A DNA stretch of 64,000 bases from CBDBZL01 sp031399025 (lineage in GTDB: Bacteria; Pseudomonadota; Alphaproteobacteria; Sphingomonadales; Sphingomonadaceae). Each line of letters starts with the position of its first letter. Within the stretch, counting starts at the first letter, position 1. Location: NCBI GenBank assembly GCA_031399025.1, contig JANNOJ010000050.1, forward strand, positions 1 to 64,000, given 5' to 3'. This document shows, in pieces, positions 35,487-44,787 of the stretch. The notes below the pieces were generated by a model that had not been told where the DNA came from, ran no database searches, and was given only the letters and a program-made list of their open reading frames with translations. A program made the position numbers and the translations under genes.

Positions 35487-36260
35487 ATGAACGATACGCT
35501 TCCCAACCCTACCGACGAAGGCGTGCGCGTTTCCTTCGGCGACGAGGAGGTCGCCCCCGCCGAGAAGACCCAGCGCGTGGGCGCGGTGTTCTCGAGCGTG
35601 GCCTCGCGCTACGACCTGATGAACGATGCCATGTCCGCCGGTCTGCACCGCCTGTGGAAGGACCGCTTCGTCGCCCGGGTGAAGCCGCGGCCGGGCGAGG
35701 CGATCCTCGACATGGCCGGCGGCACCGGCGACATCGCCTTCCGCCTCGCCAGAGCGGGCGCGAACGTCACGGTGGCCGACATCAACCAGGACATGCTCGA
35801 CGTCGGCGTCGAGCGGGCGATGCAGCGCGGCACGGCGGAGTACCCCGGCAGCCTGGTCTGGTCGCGCCAGAACGCCGAGGTGCTCGATTATCTCGACCGC
35901 CAGTTCGACGCCTACACCATCGCCTTCGGCATCCGCAACGTGACCGACATCCCGGCCGCGCTCGCCGAGGCGCAGCGGGTGCTCAAGTTCGGCGGGCGGT
36001 TCTTCTGCCTGGAATTCTCCACCGTGGAATGGCCCGGCTTCAAGCAGGCCTACGACCTGTATTCGCGCAGCCTCGTGCCGCAGCTCGGCAAGGTGATCGC
36101 CGGCGACGAGGCGAGCTACCGCTACCTCGTCGAATCCATCCGCCGCTTCCCGCCGATGCCCCAATTCGAACAGATGCTCCGCGCCGCCGGCTTTGCCCGG
36201 ACGAGGGTGGAGCCGATCATGGGCGGGCTGGTCGCCATTCATTCCGGCTGGAAGGTCTGA
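35487..36260 (+). CDS. ubiE: demethylmenaquinone/2-methoxy-6-polyprenyl-benzoquinol methyltransferase UbiE
   Basis: 257 residues from ATG 35487. SAM-dependent C-methyltransferase of ubiquinone synthesis. The signature YDLMNDAMSAGLHRLWKD, the SAM motif LDMAGGTGDIAFRLA, the second signature FGIRNV, and the C-terminal GGLVAIHSGWKV are typical. ubiB follows 24 bases later, a conserved pair. Confidence 0.96.
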   Translation: MNDTLPNPTDEGVRVSFGDEEVAPAEKTQRVGAVFSSVASRYDLMNDAMSAGLHRLWKDRFVARVKPRPGEAILDMAGGTGDIAFRLARAGANVTVADINQDMLDVGVERAMQRGTAEYPGSLVWSRQNAEVLDYLDRQFDAYTIAFGIRNVTDIPAALAEAQRVLKFGGRFFCLEFSTVEWPGFKQAYDLYSRSLVPQLGKVIAGDEASYRYLVESIRRFPPMPQFEQMLRAAGFARTRVEPIMGGLVAIHSGWKV

Positions 36261-36284
36261 CCACCCTGCAATGAACGCCACGCA

Positions 36285-37862
36285 ATGACGGCTCCGGCAA
36301 CGCACATCTGGCGGCTGGGCACCTGGGCCCGGACGCTCGCCCGGCATGGCGCCCTGCGCGGTATCGCCGCCGATCCCAACACGCCATTGCCGGTCAGGCG
36401 GCTGATCTGGTTCTTCAGCCTGGGGACGCGCAAGTCGCGCAAGCCCGATTACGCCAGTGCCTTTCGCGCGATCGGCCCGGCGGCGATCAAGCTGGGCCAG
36501 ACGCTCGCCACCCGCCCCGACATCGTGGGCGAGGATGCCGCCAGGAACCTGCTCAGCCTGCAGGACCGCCTGCCGCCGGTGCCCTTCGCAGCCATCCGCG
36601 AGCAGATCGAGCGCAGCTTCGAGCGCCCGCTCGAGGCGGTGTATGCCGAGCTCGACCCCGTGCCGGTCGGCGCCGCCTCGATCGCCCAGGTGCACAAGGG
36701 CGTGACCACCGACGGGCGGGTGGTCGCGGTCAAGGTGCTGCGCCCGGGCATTCGCGAGAAATTCGCGCAGGATATCCAGACCTTCGAATGGGCCGCGGCG
36801 CACCTGGAAGCGATGGGGGGCGAGGCCAGGCGGCTGCGGCCGCGGCTCACCATCGCCAATTTCAAGCGCTGGACCAACCGCGAGCTCGACCTGCGGCGCG
36901 AAGCGGCCTCGGCTTCGGAACTGGCCGAATCCATGCGCGGCATTGCCGATTATTGCATCCCGTCGATCGACTGGGACCGCACCAACGGCCGGGTGCTCAC
37001 CATCGAGTGGATCGACGGGGTGAAGATCTCCGAGGTGGCGACGCTGCAGGCCGCCGGCCACGATCTGCCCGATTTGGCGCGGCGGCTGGTGCTCGCCTTC
37101 CTCACCCAGGCGATCAGCGCCGGCTTCTTCCATGCCGACATGCATCAGGGGAACCTGTTCGTGCGGCCCGACGGCGCCATCGTGGCGATCGATTTCGGCA
37201 TCATGGGGCGGATCGACCGGCGCGCCCGGCAATGGCTGGCCGAGATCCTCTACGGCCTCACCACCGGCAATTACCGCCGCGTGGCCGAGATCCATTTCGA
37301 GGCGCAATACGTGCCCAGCTATCACTCGGTCGACGAATTCGCGACGGCGCTGCGCGCGGTGGGCGAGCCGATGCGCGGCAAGCCGGTGAGCGAATTGTCG
37401 GTGGGCATGATGCTCGACGGCCTGTTCGCCATCACGCGGGATTTCGACATGCAGACCCAGCCCCATCTGCTGCTGCTGCAGAAGACCATGGTGATGGTGG
37501 AAGGCATCGCCACCCAGCTCCACCCCGAGATCAACATGTGGGACGTGGCCGCGCCCTACGTGAAGAGCTGGATGCGCGACGAACTGGGGCCCGAGGCCGC
37601 CATCGCCGACCGGATTCGCGAGGACGCACAGACGCTGCTGCGCGTGCCCGCGCTGGTCCGCCGGCTGGAGGAGCTCTATCCGCCGCGCGGCGGCGCCCCC
37701 GAGCCGCCGCCGCTGCCCGACGTGGAGCTGATCTGGGAACGGCGCCGCAAGCCTGGCGGCGAGCGCAGCTGGCTGGGCTACGCGCTGGCGGGCATCGCGG
37801 GCGGCGCGCTGGCCTGGGCCCTGACGATCTTGAATGGGAGCGCGGCCGGCTGGCTCGGCTGA
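36285..37862 (+). CDS. ubiB: ubiquinone biosynthesis protein UbiB (atypical kinase/ATPase)
   Basis: 525 residues. The UbiB-specific KxGQ motif is in IKLGQTLATRPDIV. The Ala-rich loop is GAASIAQVH, the invariant Lys is in VAVKVLRPGI, the catalytic-loop HADMHQGNLFV and the metal DFG (IDFGIMGRI) are present. A C-terminal membrane anchor (GYALAGIAGGALAWALTIL) ends the protein. It is an ATPase needed for coenzyme Q synthesis, anchored to the inner membrane. In operon with ubiE. Confidence 0.95.
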   Translation: MTAPATHIWRLGTWARTLARHGALRGIAADPNTPLPVRRLIWFFSLGTRKSRKPDYASAFRAIGPAAIKLGQTLATRPDIVGEDAARNLLSLQDRLPPVPFAAIREQIERSFERPLEAVYAELDPVPVGAASIAQVHKGVTTDGRVVAVKVLRPGIREKFAQDIQTFEWAAAHLEAMGGEARRLRPRLTIANFKRWTNRELDLRREAASASELAESMRGIADYCIPSIDWDRTNGRVLTIEWIDGVKISEVATLQAAGHDLPDLARRLVLAFLTQAISAGFFHADMHQGNLFVRPDGAIVAIDFGIMGRIDRRARQWLAEILYGLTTGNYRRVAEIHFEAQYVPSYHSVDEFATALRAVGEPMRGKPVSELSVGMMLDGLFAITRDFDMQTQPHLLLLQKTMVMVEGIATQLHPEINMWDVAAPYVKSWMRDELGPEAAIADRIREDAQTLLRVPALVRRLEELYPPRGGAPEPPPLPDVELIWERRRKPGGERSWLGYALAGIAGGALAWALTILNGSAAGWLG

Positions 37863-37915
37863 GCCCCGACCGCCGCGCCCGCGCCCGGCTTGGCGCCAGT
37901 CTCCTGGCTCCGTCA

Positions 37916-39019
37916 TTGCCCCGCCGGACCTTTCCCGGCCGGCCGCTGCGCCGGCTCCCCCGCTGGGGTGCGCTGGCCGTGCTGGCGCTGCTGGCGCTGG
38001 CGCTCGCCTGGAGCGCGCTGCCCTGGCCGGCGCCGGTGGCACCGTCGCCCACCGGCACCCGCCAGGCCGCCGCCGCCGCCGGGCAGGGCGGGGATTTCGC
38101 GCTGTACGCCCGCCTCGCCGAGCGCGTCGCGGGCGGCGAGAACTACTACGCCGCCGCCCTCGCCGAGCACCGGGCGCGCGCCTATCCGGTGCGGCCCTTC
38201 GTGACCGTGCGCCTGCCGACGCTGGCGCTCGCCAATGCCCGGCTGGGGCGCGGGCCGGCGGGCCTCCTGGTGGTCGCGCTGCTGCTCGCCAACCTCGCCG
38301 CCTGGCACCGCGCGCTGGCCGACCGGCTGTCGCTGCCCGAGCGGCTGGCGATCGTGCCGCTGGCCTTCCTCGCCGGCTTCGCCGCCTTCGAGCCGCGCGC
38401 CGGTCTGTCGCACGAGCTGGTCGCCGGCCTGCTGCTCTCGCTGGCGCTCGCGCTCTACCGGCCCGGGCTGCTGTGGCCCGCGCTTGTCGCCACCGCCGCG
38501 GCGCTGGCCGTGCGCGAACTGGCGCTGCCCTTCGCGCTGCTGTGGCTGTGTTTCGCGTGGGTCGAGCGGGCTTGGCGCGAGGCGGGCGCGCTGGCGGTGG
38601 TGATCGGCCTGTTCGCTGCCGGCCTGGCGCTCCACGCTTTCATGGTGGAACAGTTCCTCCAGCCCGGCGACCTGGCCTCGCCGGGCTGGGGCGGCTTGCA
38701 GGGCCCGCGCCTGTTCCTCGACGCGCTGATCCGCTTCACCCCGCTGCTGGCCGCGCCGCCATGGCTCGCCGGGCCGCTGGCGCTGCTGCCGCTGGTCGGC
38801 TGGCTGGGGCTGGGTGGCCGACTGGGCCTGTTCGCGGTGCTGTGGTTCACCGGCTTCGCGCTGGTGCTGGCGCTGTTCGCCCGGGCAGAGAACTTCTACT
38901 GGGTGCTGATGGTGCTGCCCGCCTATGCGGTCGGCCTGGCGCTGGTGCCGCGGGCGTTGGCCGATCTCGCCCGGGCGGCAGCTGGCCCGCCGGCCCCTCG
39001 CCGCGCCGGGCGCGCTTGA
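37916..39019 (+). CDS. hypothetical multi-pass membrane protein
   Basis: About 367 residues from TTG 37916; the start is uncertain (GTG 37979 also in frame). Roughly nine membrane helices. A loop after the first helix contains DFALYARLAERVAGGENYYAAALAEHRARAYPVRPFVTVRLP, a pattern seen in uncharacterised sphingomonad membrane proteins of GT-C-like topology. No catalytic motif is assigned. It separates ubiB from coaBC, which are usually close together. Confidence 0.6.
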   Translation: MPRRTFPGRPLRRLPRWGALAVLALLALALAWSALPWPAPVAPSPTGTRQAAAAAGQGGDFALYARLAERVAGGENYYAAALAEHRARAYPVRPFVTVRLPTLALANARLGRGPAGLLVVALLLANLAAWHRALADRLSLPERLAIVPLAFLAGFAAFEPRAGLSHELVAGLLLSLALALYRPGLLWPALVATAAALAVRELALPFALLWLCFAWVERAWREAGALAVVIGLFAAGLALHAFMVEQFLQPGDLASPGWGGLQGPRLFLDALIRFTPLLAAPPWLAGPLALLPLVGWLGLGGRLGLFAVLWFTGFALVLALFARAENFYWVLMVLPAYAVGLALVPRALADLARAAAGPPAPRRAGRA

Positions 39020-39563
39020 TGGCGCCTGCCGGCAGGCTCGGCCTTGCGCGAACACACTCAGCGCGGCGAGCCGGCCGGGGGCGAGCGGACCCGTGCCTCG
39101 GCATCGTCGAGGGAGCGCGTCCATCGCACCTATGGGGTCACTTCCACGGCCGATCGCGGCATCCTGGCCGCGCTGCAGGGATGAGCCCGCCGAGCCGCCC
39201 GCGGCGGTCAGCTCCACGCTGCTCTGCGCCACCGGCGCAGGCTTGCTCGGCGGCGTCGGCCCGACCGTCCGGGCCGGACGGCCACCGGGCGCGCGACGGC
39301 GTCGATCGTCCCGCGGGCCGCGCCCGCGATGGCGAACGAGCCGTCCGCATCGAGGCACGCAGGCATCAGGCGCCCCAGCCCGGTCACCCGCTTCTCGCCC
39401 GCGGCGATGGCCCGCGCGCGTGAACGCCGCTTCGGCGTCCATGACCGCGCTTGCCGACTTTCGATAGACTTTCGATATAATGCCGCTCGGCGATCAACCC
39501 GCGCGGCAGCCCGGTCGCCGGTGCGGCTGGCATTGCCGGCGCGGCGCGGCTAAGCGCGGGGCG
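39020..39563. other. gene-poor stretch with a possible frameshifted coding remnant
   Basis: 544 bases between the membrane protein and coaBC. On the minus strand, ATG 39442 opens MDAEAAFTRA. After a one-base shift near 39410 a plausible protein stretch continues (AIAAGEKRVTGLGRLMPACLDADGSFAIAGAARG) before degenerating. I do not recognise the family. Short AT-rich repeats (ACTTTCGATAGACTTTCGATATAAT, 39457-39481) lie just before coaBC and may be part of its promoter. Confidence 0.3.
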
Positions 39564-40799
39564 ATGGCCGGCCGGCATATCCTCTTGATCGTGGGCGGCG
39601 GCATTTCCGCCTACAAGGCCTGCGAGCTCGTGCGGCTCATCCGCAAGGGAGGCGACGCGGTCACCTGCGTGCTGACGCACGGCGGCGCCCAGTTCGTCAC
39701 CGCGATGAGCCTCGCCGCGCTCTCGGGCAACCGGGTGCACACCTCGCTGTGGGATGCGGGCGAGGAGGCGGAGATCGGCCACATCGAGCTGTCGCGCGCG
39801 GCCGACCTGGTGGTCGTGTGCCCGGCCACCGCGGACCTCTTGGCCAAGATGGCGGCCGGAATCGCCGACGACCTTGCCACCACGCTGCTGCTGGCCACCG
39901 ACACCCCGGTGCTGGCGGCGCCGGCGATGAACGTGCGGATGTGGCAGCACGCCGCCACCCAGCGCAACCTTGCCCGGCTGAAGGCGGACGGCGTGCGGAT
40001 CATGCCGCCCGACGAAGGCCCGATGGCGTGCGGCGAGTTCGGCCCCGGCCGCCTGCCCGAGCCGGCGCAGATCCATGTGGTGATCGGCGAGTTGCTCGGG
40101 GCGAGCGATCCGCTCGCCGGCCAGACGGCGTTCGCGACCGTGCCGTCGCACCGCCCGCTCTACCGGCGCCACTTCCTGGTCACCGCCGGACCCACGCACG
40201 AGGCGATCGATCCGGTGCGCTACCTCGCCAATCGCTCCTCGGGCCGGCAGGGGTTCGCCATCGCCGGGGCCGCCGCCGCGGCGGGGGCGCGGGTGACGCT
40301 GGTGGCCGGGCCGGTCCAACTCGCCACCCCGCCCGGCGTCGATCGGGTGGATGTGGAGAGTGCGCAGGAGATGGCGCGTGCGGTGCGGGCCGCGCTGCCG
40401 GCCGATTGCGCGATCATGGTCGCCGCGGTCGCCGACTGGCGCCCCGCCGTGCCGAGCGCGCGCAAGCTCAAGAAGGATGCCGGCGGCGCGCCGGTGCTCG
40501 AACTGGCGGCAAATCCCGACCTCCTGGCCACGCTCGCCGCTGGTCCCGATCGCCCGCGCCTGGTGATCGGTTTCGCCGCCGAGACCCACGACGTGCTCGC
40601 CCGCGCGCTCGCCAAGCGTACCCGCAAGGGAGCGGACTGGATCGTCGCCAACGACGTCTCCGGAGACGTGATGGGCGGGGCGGACAACCAAGTCCACTTG
40701 GTCCGCGCCGAGGGGGTGGAGAGCTGGCCGCGGATGAGCAAGGCGCAAGTCGCCACCCGGCTGGTCGCGGCCATCGCCGGCGAGTTCGCCGGCGGCTGA
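39564..40799 (+). CDS. coaBC: bifunctional phosphopantothenoylcysteine decarboxylase / phosphopantothenate-cysteine ligase
   Basis: 411 residues from ATG 39564. The CoaC half (about 1-185) shows GGGISAYKACELVR, the active His in HIELSRAADL, AMNVRMW and the substrate-clamp region GPMACGEFGPGRL. The CoaB half starts at FLVTAGPTHEAIDPVRYLANRSSGRQG and includes AAVADWRP and KLKK. It makes 4'-phosphopantetheine from phosphopantothenate in coenzyme A synthesis. Complete. Confidence 0.96.
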   Translation: MAGRHILLIVGGGISAYKACELVRLIRKGGDAVTCVLTHGGAQFVTAMSLAALSGNRVHTSLWDAGEEAEIGHIELSRAADLVVVCPATADLLAKMAAGIADDLATTLLLATDTPVLAAPAMNVRMWQHAATQRNLARLKADGVRIMPPDEGPMACGEFGPGRLPEPAQIHVVIGELLGASDPLAGQTAFATVPSHRPLYRRHFLVTAGPTHEAIDPVRYLANRSSGRQGFAIAGAAAAAGARVTLVAGPVQLATPPGVDRVDVESAQEMARAVRAALPADCAIMVAAVADWRPAVPSARKLKKDAGGAPVLELAANPDLLATLAAGPDRPRLVIGFAAETHDVLARALAKRTRKGADWIVANDVSGDVMGGADNQVHLVRAEGVESWPRMSKAQVATRLVAAIAGEFAGG

Positions 40800-40816
40800 A
40801 GCTGGGCCGCATCGCA

Positions 40817-42823
40817 ATGGCGGGTTATCGTTGCACTGCACCAATTAACGGCTTTGCACGGTCCCGGACCCGTGTAGGGAAGGCGCGTCGTAGGAGGGGG
40901 TGCGCCCTGACAAGTCTGCCTTTTGTCCTCGTCCGCCGCGCCGCCCCCGTGCTGCTGATGGTCTCGCCGGCCGCCGCCCTGGCGCAGGACGATGCGACCA
41001 TCGTCGTCACCGGCGGCGCGTTTCCGGTCGAACGCCAGGCGGTGGGCAGCGCGCTTACCGTGATCGATGGCGAGGCGATCGAGCGGAGCAACGCCGCCTA
41101 TCTGCTCGACCTCCTGCGCGCCGTACCCGGCCTTGCGGTTAGCCAGAGCGGCTCGTTCGGCGGCCCGGCGCAGCTGCGCCTGCGCGGCGGCGAGGGCAAC
41201 CACACGCTGGTGCTGATCGACGGCATCGAGGTCGCGGGCGTGGGCGAGGGCGAGTTCGACGCCGCCTCGCTGCTGGCCGCCAACATCGACCGGGTCGAGG
41301 TGCTGCGCGGGCCCCAGAGCGGGCTCTACGGCTCGAACGCGCTGGCCGGCGTGGTCAATGTCATCACCCGGGGCGGCGCCAATGGACCTGGGGCCCCGCG
41401 GCTCGATGCCGCGCTCGAGGCGGGCAGCTACGGCTCGGTGATGGCCCGCGGCGCGGCCACGCTGGGCCGGGACGACAGCTTCCTCACCGCCACCGGCGTA
41501 TTCCGTTCGATCGACGGCGTCTCCACCGCCGCGATCGGCAGCGAGGCCGATGGCGACCGCAACGCCACCCTCTATCTGCGCGGCGGCGCGGCGCTTGGCC
41601 CGGTCTTCCGCCTCGCCGGCTCGCTGCGCTTCGTCGATCGGCGCAGCGAGACCGATGGGTTCGATTTCTCCGGTGGTCCGCTCCAGGGCTTGGCGGTCGA
41701 CGACGACAGCTTCGCCGAGGCGCAGGACCTCTCGGGCGGCCTGGCGCTCACCGCCGCGCCCACCGCCAATGTCGAGAGCGTGCTCACCGCCGCCTACACA
41801 AGCCGCGAGACCGTCGGCGGGTCGGGCGGGGTCGACACCTTCGGCGAGATCGGCGACCGGCTGAAGCTCGGCGGCCGCTTCACCCTGACCTTCGACACCG
41901 GCGACGGCCTCGCCCACGCGCTGACCGCGTTCACCGACTACGAGCGCGAGACCTACCGCAACCCCTTTCCGTCCGACCCGAGCCAGACGGCCCGGCAGCG
42001 GCGCACCCTGCTGGGCTTCGGGGCCGAATACCGGCTCGCCCTGTTCGACGCGCTGTTCCTCAAGGCCGCGCTGCGTCGCGACGACAACAGCCGCTTCGCC
42101 GACGCCATTTCCCATTCGCTGACCGGATCGTGGGTGGTCACGCCCGCGACCCGGCTCCATGCGAGCTACGGCAAGGGGGTGACCAACCCCACCTTCTCCG
42201 AGCAGTTCGGCTTCATCCCCGGCGAGTTCGTCGGCAATCCCGCGCTCGTGCCCGAGCAGGCCAAGGGCTTCGATATCGGCCTGGAGCAGCGGCTGGGGCC
42301 GGCGCTGGTCGACGTGACCTATTTCTCGAGCACGCTGGAAGACGAGATCGTGAGCCTGTTCCCCACGGTAGTGAACGACGACGGCGAAAGCGAGCGCGAG
42401 GGCGTGGAAGTGGCGGCGAGTGTCATTCTGGGGCCGCTTTCGCTGGCCGGCAGCTACACCCACCTGCTGGCCCGCGACCCCGACGGCTCGCGCGAAGTGC
42501 GCCGCCCGCGGCATCAGGCCAGTCTGTCGGTCGCTGCCGAGGTCGGCCCCGAGAAGCGCGGCACGCTCGATCTGGGCGTGATCTACCACGGCGAGATGCT
42601 CGACACCGATTTCCGCGATTACTACGCCAACGGCTTCCTGTCCGAAAAGTCGCCGCTCGATGCCTATGTGCTGGTCCGCGTCGCCGGCTCCTGGCGCCTC
42701 ACCGAGGCGCTGGTGCTGTTCGGGCGGGTGGAGAACCTGCTCGACGAGGACTACCAGGAGGTCATCAGCTACGGCACGCCCGGGCGCTCCGCCTATGCCG
42801 GCATCCGCCTGACCTTGCCTTAG
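40817..42823 (+). CDS. btuB: TonB-dependent receptor, BtuB-like (vitamin B12 outer-membrane transporter)
   Basis: 668 residues if ATG 40817 is used. The only strong ribosome binding site (TAGGAGG, 40891-40897) points instead to an in-frame CTG at 40907, which would give a short normal signal peptide (MTSLPFVLVRRAAPVLLMVSPAAALAQ split: n-region, hydrophobic core, ALA cleavage). The TonB box-like ATIVVTGGAF opens the mature protein. The plug has LRAVPGLAVSQSG, LRLRGGEGNH, RVEVLRGPQSGLYGSNALAGVVNV. The barrel ends in GYAG-type GIRLTLP. The following btuFCD genes support cobalamin as substrate. Confidence 0.85.
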   Translation: MAGYRCTAPINGFARSRTRVGKARRRRGCALTSLPFVLVRRAAPVLLMVSPAAALAQDDATIVVTGGAFPVERQAVGSALTVIDGEAIERSNAAYLLDLLRAVPGLAVSQSGSFGGPAQLRLRGGEGNHTLVLIDGIEVAGVGEGEFDAASLLAANIDRVEVLRGPQSGLYGSNALAGVVNVITRGGANGPGAPRLDAALEAGSYGSVMARGAATLGRDDSFLTATGVFRSIDGVSTAAIGSEADGDRNATLYLRGGAALGPVFRLAGSLRFVDRRSETDGFDFSGGPLQGLAVDDDSFAEAQDLSGGLALTAAPTANVESVLTAAYTSRETVGGSGGVDTFGEIGDRLKLGGRFTLTFDTGDGLAHALTAFTDYERETYRNPFPSDPSQTARQRRTLLGFGAEYRLALFDALFLKAALRRDDNSRFADAISHSLTGSWVVTPATRLHASYGKGVTNPTFSEQFGFIPGEFVGNPALVPEQAKGFDIGLEQRLGPALVDVTYFSSTLEDEIVSLFPTVVNDDGESEREGVEVAASVILGPLSLAGSYTHLLARDPDGSREVRRPRHQASLSVAAEVGPEKRGTLDLGVIYHGEMLDTDFRDYYANGFLSEKSPLDAYVLVRVAGSWRLTEALVLFGRVENLLDEDYQEVISYGTPGRSAYAGIRLTLP

Positions 42824-42874
42824 TCGTATTGGTGGTATTGGTCGTGCGGTTGGTTTCGGCTTAAGGCTGGCCGC

Positions 42875-43747
42875 TTGACCATCATCCGCACCCTGGCGGC
42901 GCTGCTGGCGGCCGCGGCGCTGAGCGGCGCCTCGGCGCCGCCGCCGGGGGGTGCCGGCACCGGACCCCCGTCGCTTACGCCGGCCGGCAAGCCCCAGCGG
43001 ATCGTGTCGCTCAATCTGTGCACCGACCAGCTGCTGCTGCAGCTGGTCGAGCCCCGCCGGATCCGCGCGGTCACCTACCTCGCCGCCGACCCGCGCTCCT
43101 CGGGCATGGCGCGGGCGGCGGCGCGCGTCCCGCTCACCCGCGGCGATGCCGAGGACGTCATCGCCATGCGGCCCGACCTGGTGCTGGCGGGCACCTTCAG
43201 CACCCGCGAGACGGTGGCGATCCTGCGGCGGTTGGGCTACCCGGTGCTCGAGCTGGCGCCCGAGAGCGATTTCGCCTCGATCAAGGCCAATATCGCCCAG
43301 CTGGCCGGCGCGGTCGGCGAGCCCGCGCGCGGCGCGCGGATGATCGCGGCGATCGACGCGGCGCTCGCCGTCGTGCCGCCGCCCTCGGCCGAGCGCCCCG
43401 TCTATGCCGATTACCAGGCCAACGGCTTCACCTCGGGCGACGGCGCGCTGATTACCGAGGTCGCCAATGCCGCGGGTTTCGACACGCTGGCGCAGCGGCT
43501 CGGGCTGCCCGGCACGCGCCAGGTCTCGCTCGAACAGCTGCTGGTCACCCCGCCCGACGTGATCGACCTTGGCGAAGGCTACGGCGGGCCGGCGCTGGCG
43601 ACCGAGAACTACCGCCACCCGGTGCTGCGCCGGCTGATGCGCGAGCGGCAGGTGGTGCGCCTGCCGGGCAAATACACCGCCTGCGGCTCGCCGCTGACGC
43701 TGCGGGCGCTTGACGCCCTGGTCCAGGCGCGGCGCCAGTTGGGATGA
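42875..43747 (+). CDS. btuF: cobalamin ABC transporter periplasmic binding protein, BtuF-like
   Basis: 290 residues from TTG 42875. A signal peptide (to about residue 20) is followed by a class III periplasmic-binding fold: PQRIVSLNLCTDQLLLQLVEP near the start, MRPDLVLAGTFSTRETVAILRRLGYPVLEL in the middle, and the long inter-lobe helix. It would deliver B12 from BtuB to BtuCD. The stop overlaps the btuC start as ATGA. Confidence 0.85.
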   Translation: MTIIRTLAALLAAAALSGASAPPPGGAGTGPPSLTPAGKPQRIVSLNLCTDQLLLQLVEPRRIRAVTYLAADPRSSGMARAAARVPLTRGDAEDVIAMRPDLVLAGTFSTRETVAILRRLGYPVLELAPESDFASIKANIAQLAGAVGEPARGARMIAAIDAALAVVPPPSAERPVYADYQANGFTSGDGALITEVANAAGFDTLAQRLGLPGTRQVSLEQLLVTPPDVIDLGEGYGGPALATENYRHPVLRRLMRERQVVRLPGKYTACGSPLTLRALDALVQARRQLG

Positions 43748-44787
43748 ACGCGCCGCCCCCCGCCGCGCCCGCACCAGCCCGACCGCCGCGCGCCGGTAAC
43801 CGGGCGCTCGCCGTCGGGACGATGCTGGCCATCCTGGTCGCCATCGCCCTTTTCGCCTCGCTGTCGATCGGCCCGGCGGCGGTAGGGTTGGGCGCGCTGT
43901 TCGGCCAGCTGACCGGCGGCGAGGCCGATACTGCCGTGCTCATCATGCGCGAGATCCGCCTGCCGCGCGCGCTGCTGGCGCTGCTGATCGGCGCCGGGCT
44001 CGGGGTCGCGGGCGCGGCGCTGCAGGGCTTCCTGCGCAATCCGCTGGCCGAACCCGGCGTGATCGGCGTCTCGGCCACCGCGGCGCTGGGCGCCACCGTC
44101 GCGCTCTACACCGGCCTTTCCGCCATGGCGCCGCTGGCGCTGCCGCTGGTGGCGATCGGCGGCGCGCTCGTCGCCGTGCTGGTGCTGCAGGGCCTGAGCG
44201 GCGGCGCCTCGACGCTCACCCTGATGCTCGCCGGGGTCGCCATCTCCAGCCTCGCCGGCGCGCTGACCTCGCTGGTGCTGAACCTCTCGCCCAACCCGTT
44301 CGCGGCGCAGGAGATCATCTTCTGGATGCTGGGCTCGATCACCGACCGCTCGATGGTCCATGTCGCGCTCGCCGCGCCGTTTATCCTGGCCGGCATCGCC
44401 CTGCTGCTCGCCAGCGCGCGCGACCTGGAGGCGCTCACCCTGGGCGAGGAGGCGGCGGCCGGGATGGGCGTGGACCTGGCGCGCACCCGCCTGCTGGTCG
44501 TCGTCGGCACCGCGCTGGCGGTGGGCGCGGCGACCGCGGTGAGCGGGGTGATCGGCTTTGTCGGCCTGGTCGCGCCGCACCTGCTGCGCCCGCTGGTCGG
44601 CCACCGGCCCGCGGCACTGCTGCCGGTGAGCGGGCTGGGCGGCGCGCTGCTGCTGCTGGTGGCCGATATCCTGGTGCGCCTCGTCACCCCGGGGGCGGAG
44701 CTGAAGCTGGGCGTGCTGACCGCGCTGGTGGGGGCGCCGTTCTTTCTGTGGCTGGTGCTGCGCGCACGCGCTGGCAGCGGGCGATGA
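43744..44787 (+). CDS. btuC: FecCD/BtuC-type ABC transporter permease
   Basis: 347 residues, about nine to ten membrane helices. FecCD hallmarks: RLPRALLALLIGAGLGVAGAALQGFLRNPLAEPGVIGVS, the coupling region LGEEAAAGMGVDL, and VSGVIGFVGLVAPHLLRPLVGHRP. It forms the channel for cobalamin (or, less likely, a siderophore) import. Coupled at both ends by ATGA overlaps with btuF and btuD. Confidence 0.9.
   Translation: MNAPPPAAPAPARPPRAGNRALAVGTMLAILVAIALFASLSIGPAAVGLGALFGQLTGGEADTAVLIMREIRLPRALLALLIGAGLGVAGAALQGFLRNPLAEPGVIGVSATAALGATVALYTGLSAMAPLALPLVAIGGALVAVLVLQGLSGGASTLTLMLAGVAISSLAGALTSLVLNLSPNPFAAQEIIFWMLGSITDRSMVHVALAAPFILAGIALLLASARDLEALTLGEEAAAGMGVDLARTRLLVVVGTALAVGAATAVSGVIGFVGLVAPHLLRPLVGHRPAALLPVSGLGGALLLLVADILVRLVTPGAELKLGVLTALVGAPFFLWLVLRARAGSGR

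Noticed and set aside
40800..40910. Cobalamin riboswitch before btuB
   Set aside because: The gap is too short and none of the conserved riboswitch blocks can be found.
40220..43774. 1184-codon open frame on the minus strand opposite coaBC, btuB and btuF
   Set aside because: Composition is Arg/Gly/Ala/His-rich with no motifs, and the plus strand holds three well-conserved genes; typical antisense shadow in high-GC DNA. The same applies to the 970-codon frame at 27427-30339 and the 910-codon frame at 35310-38042.
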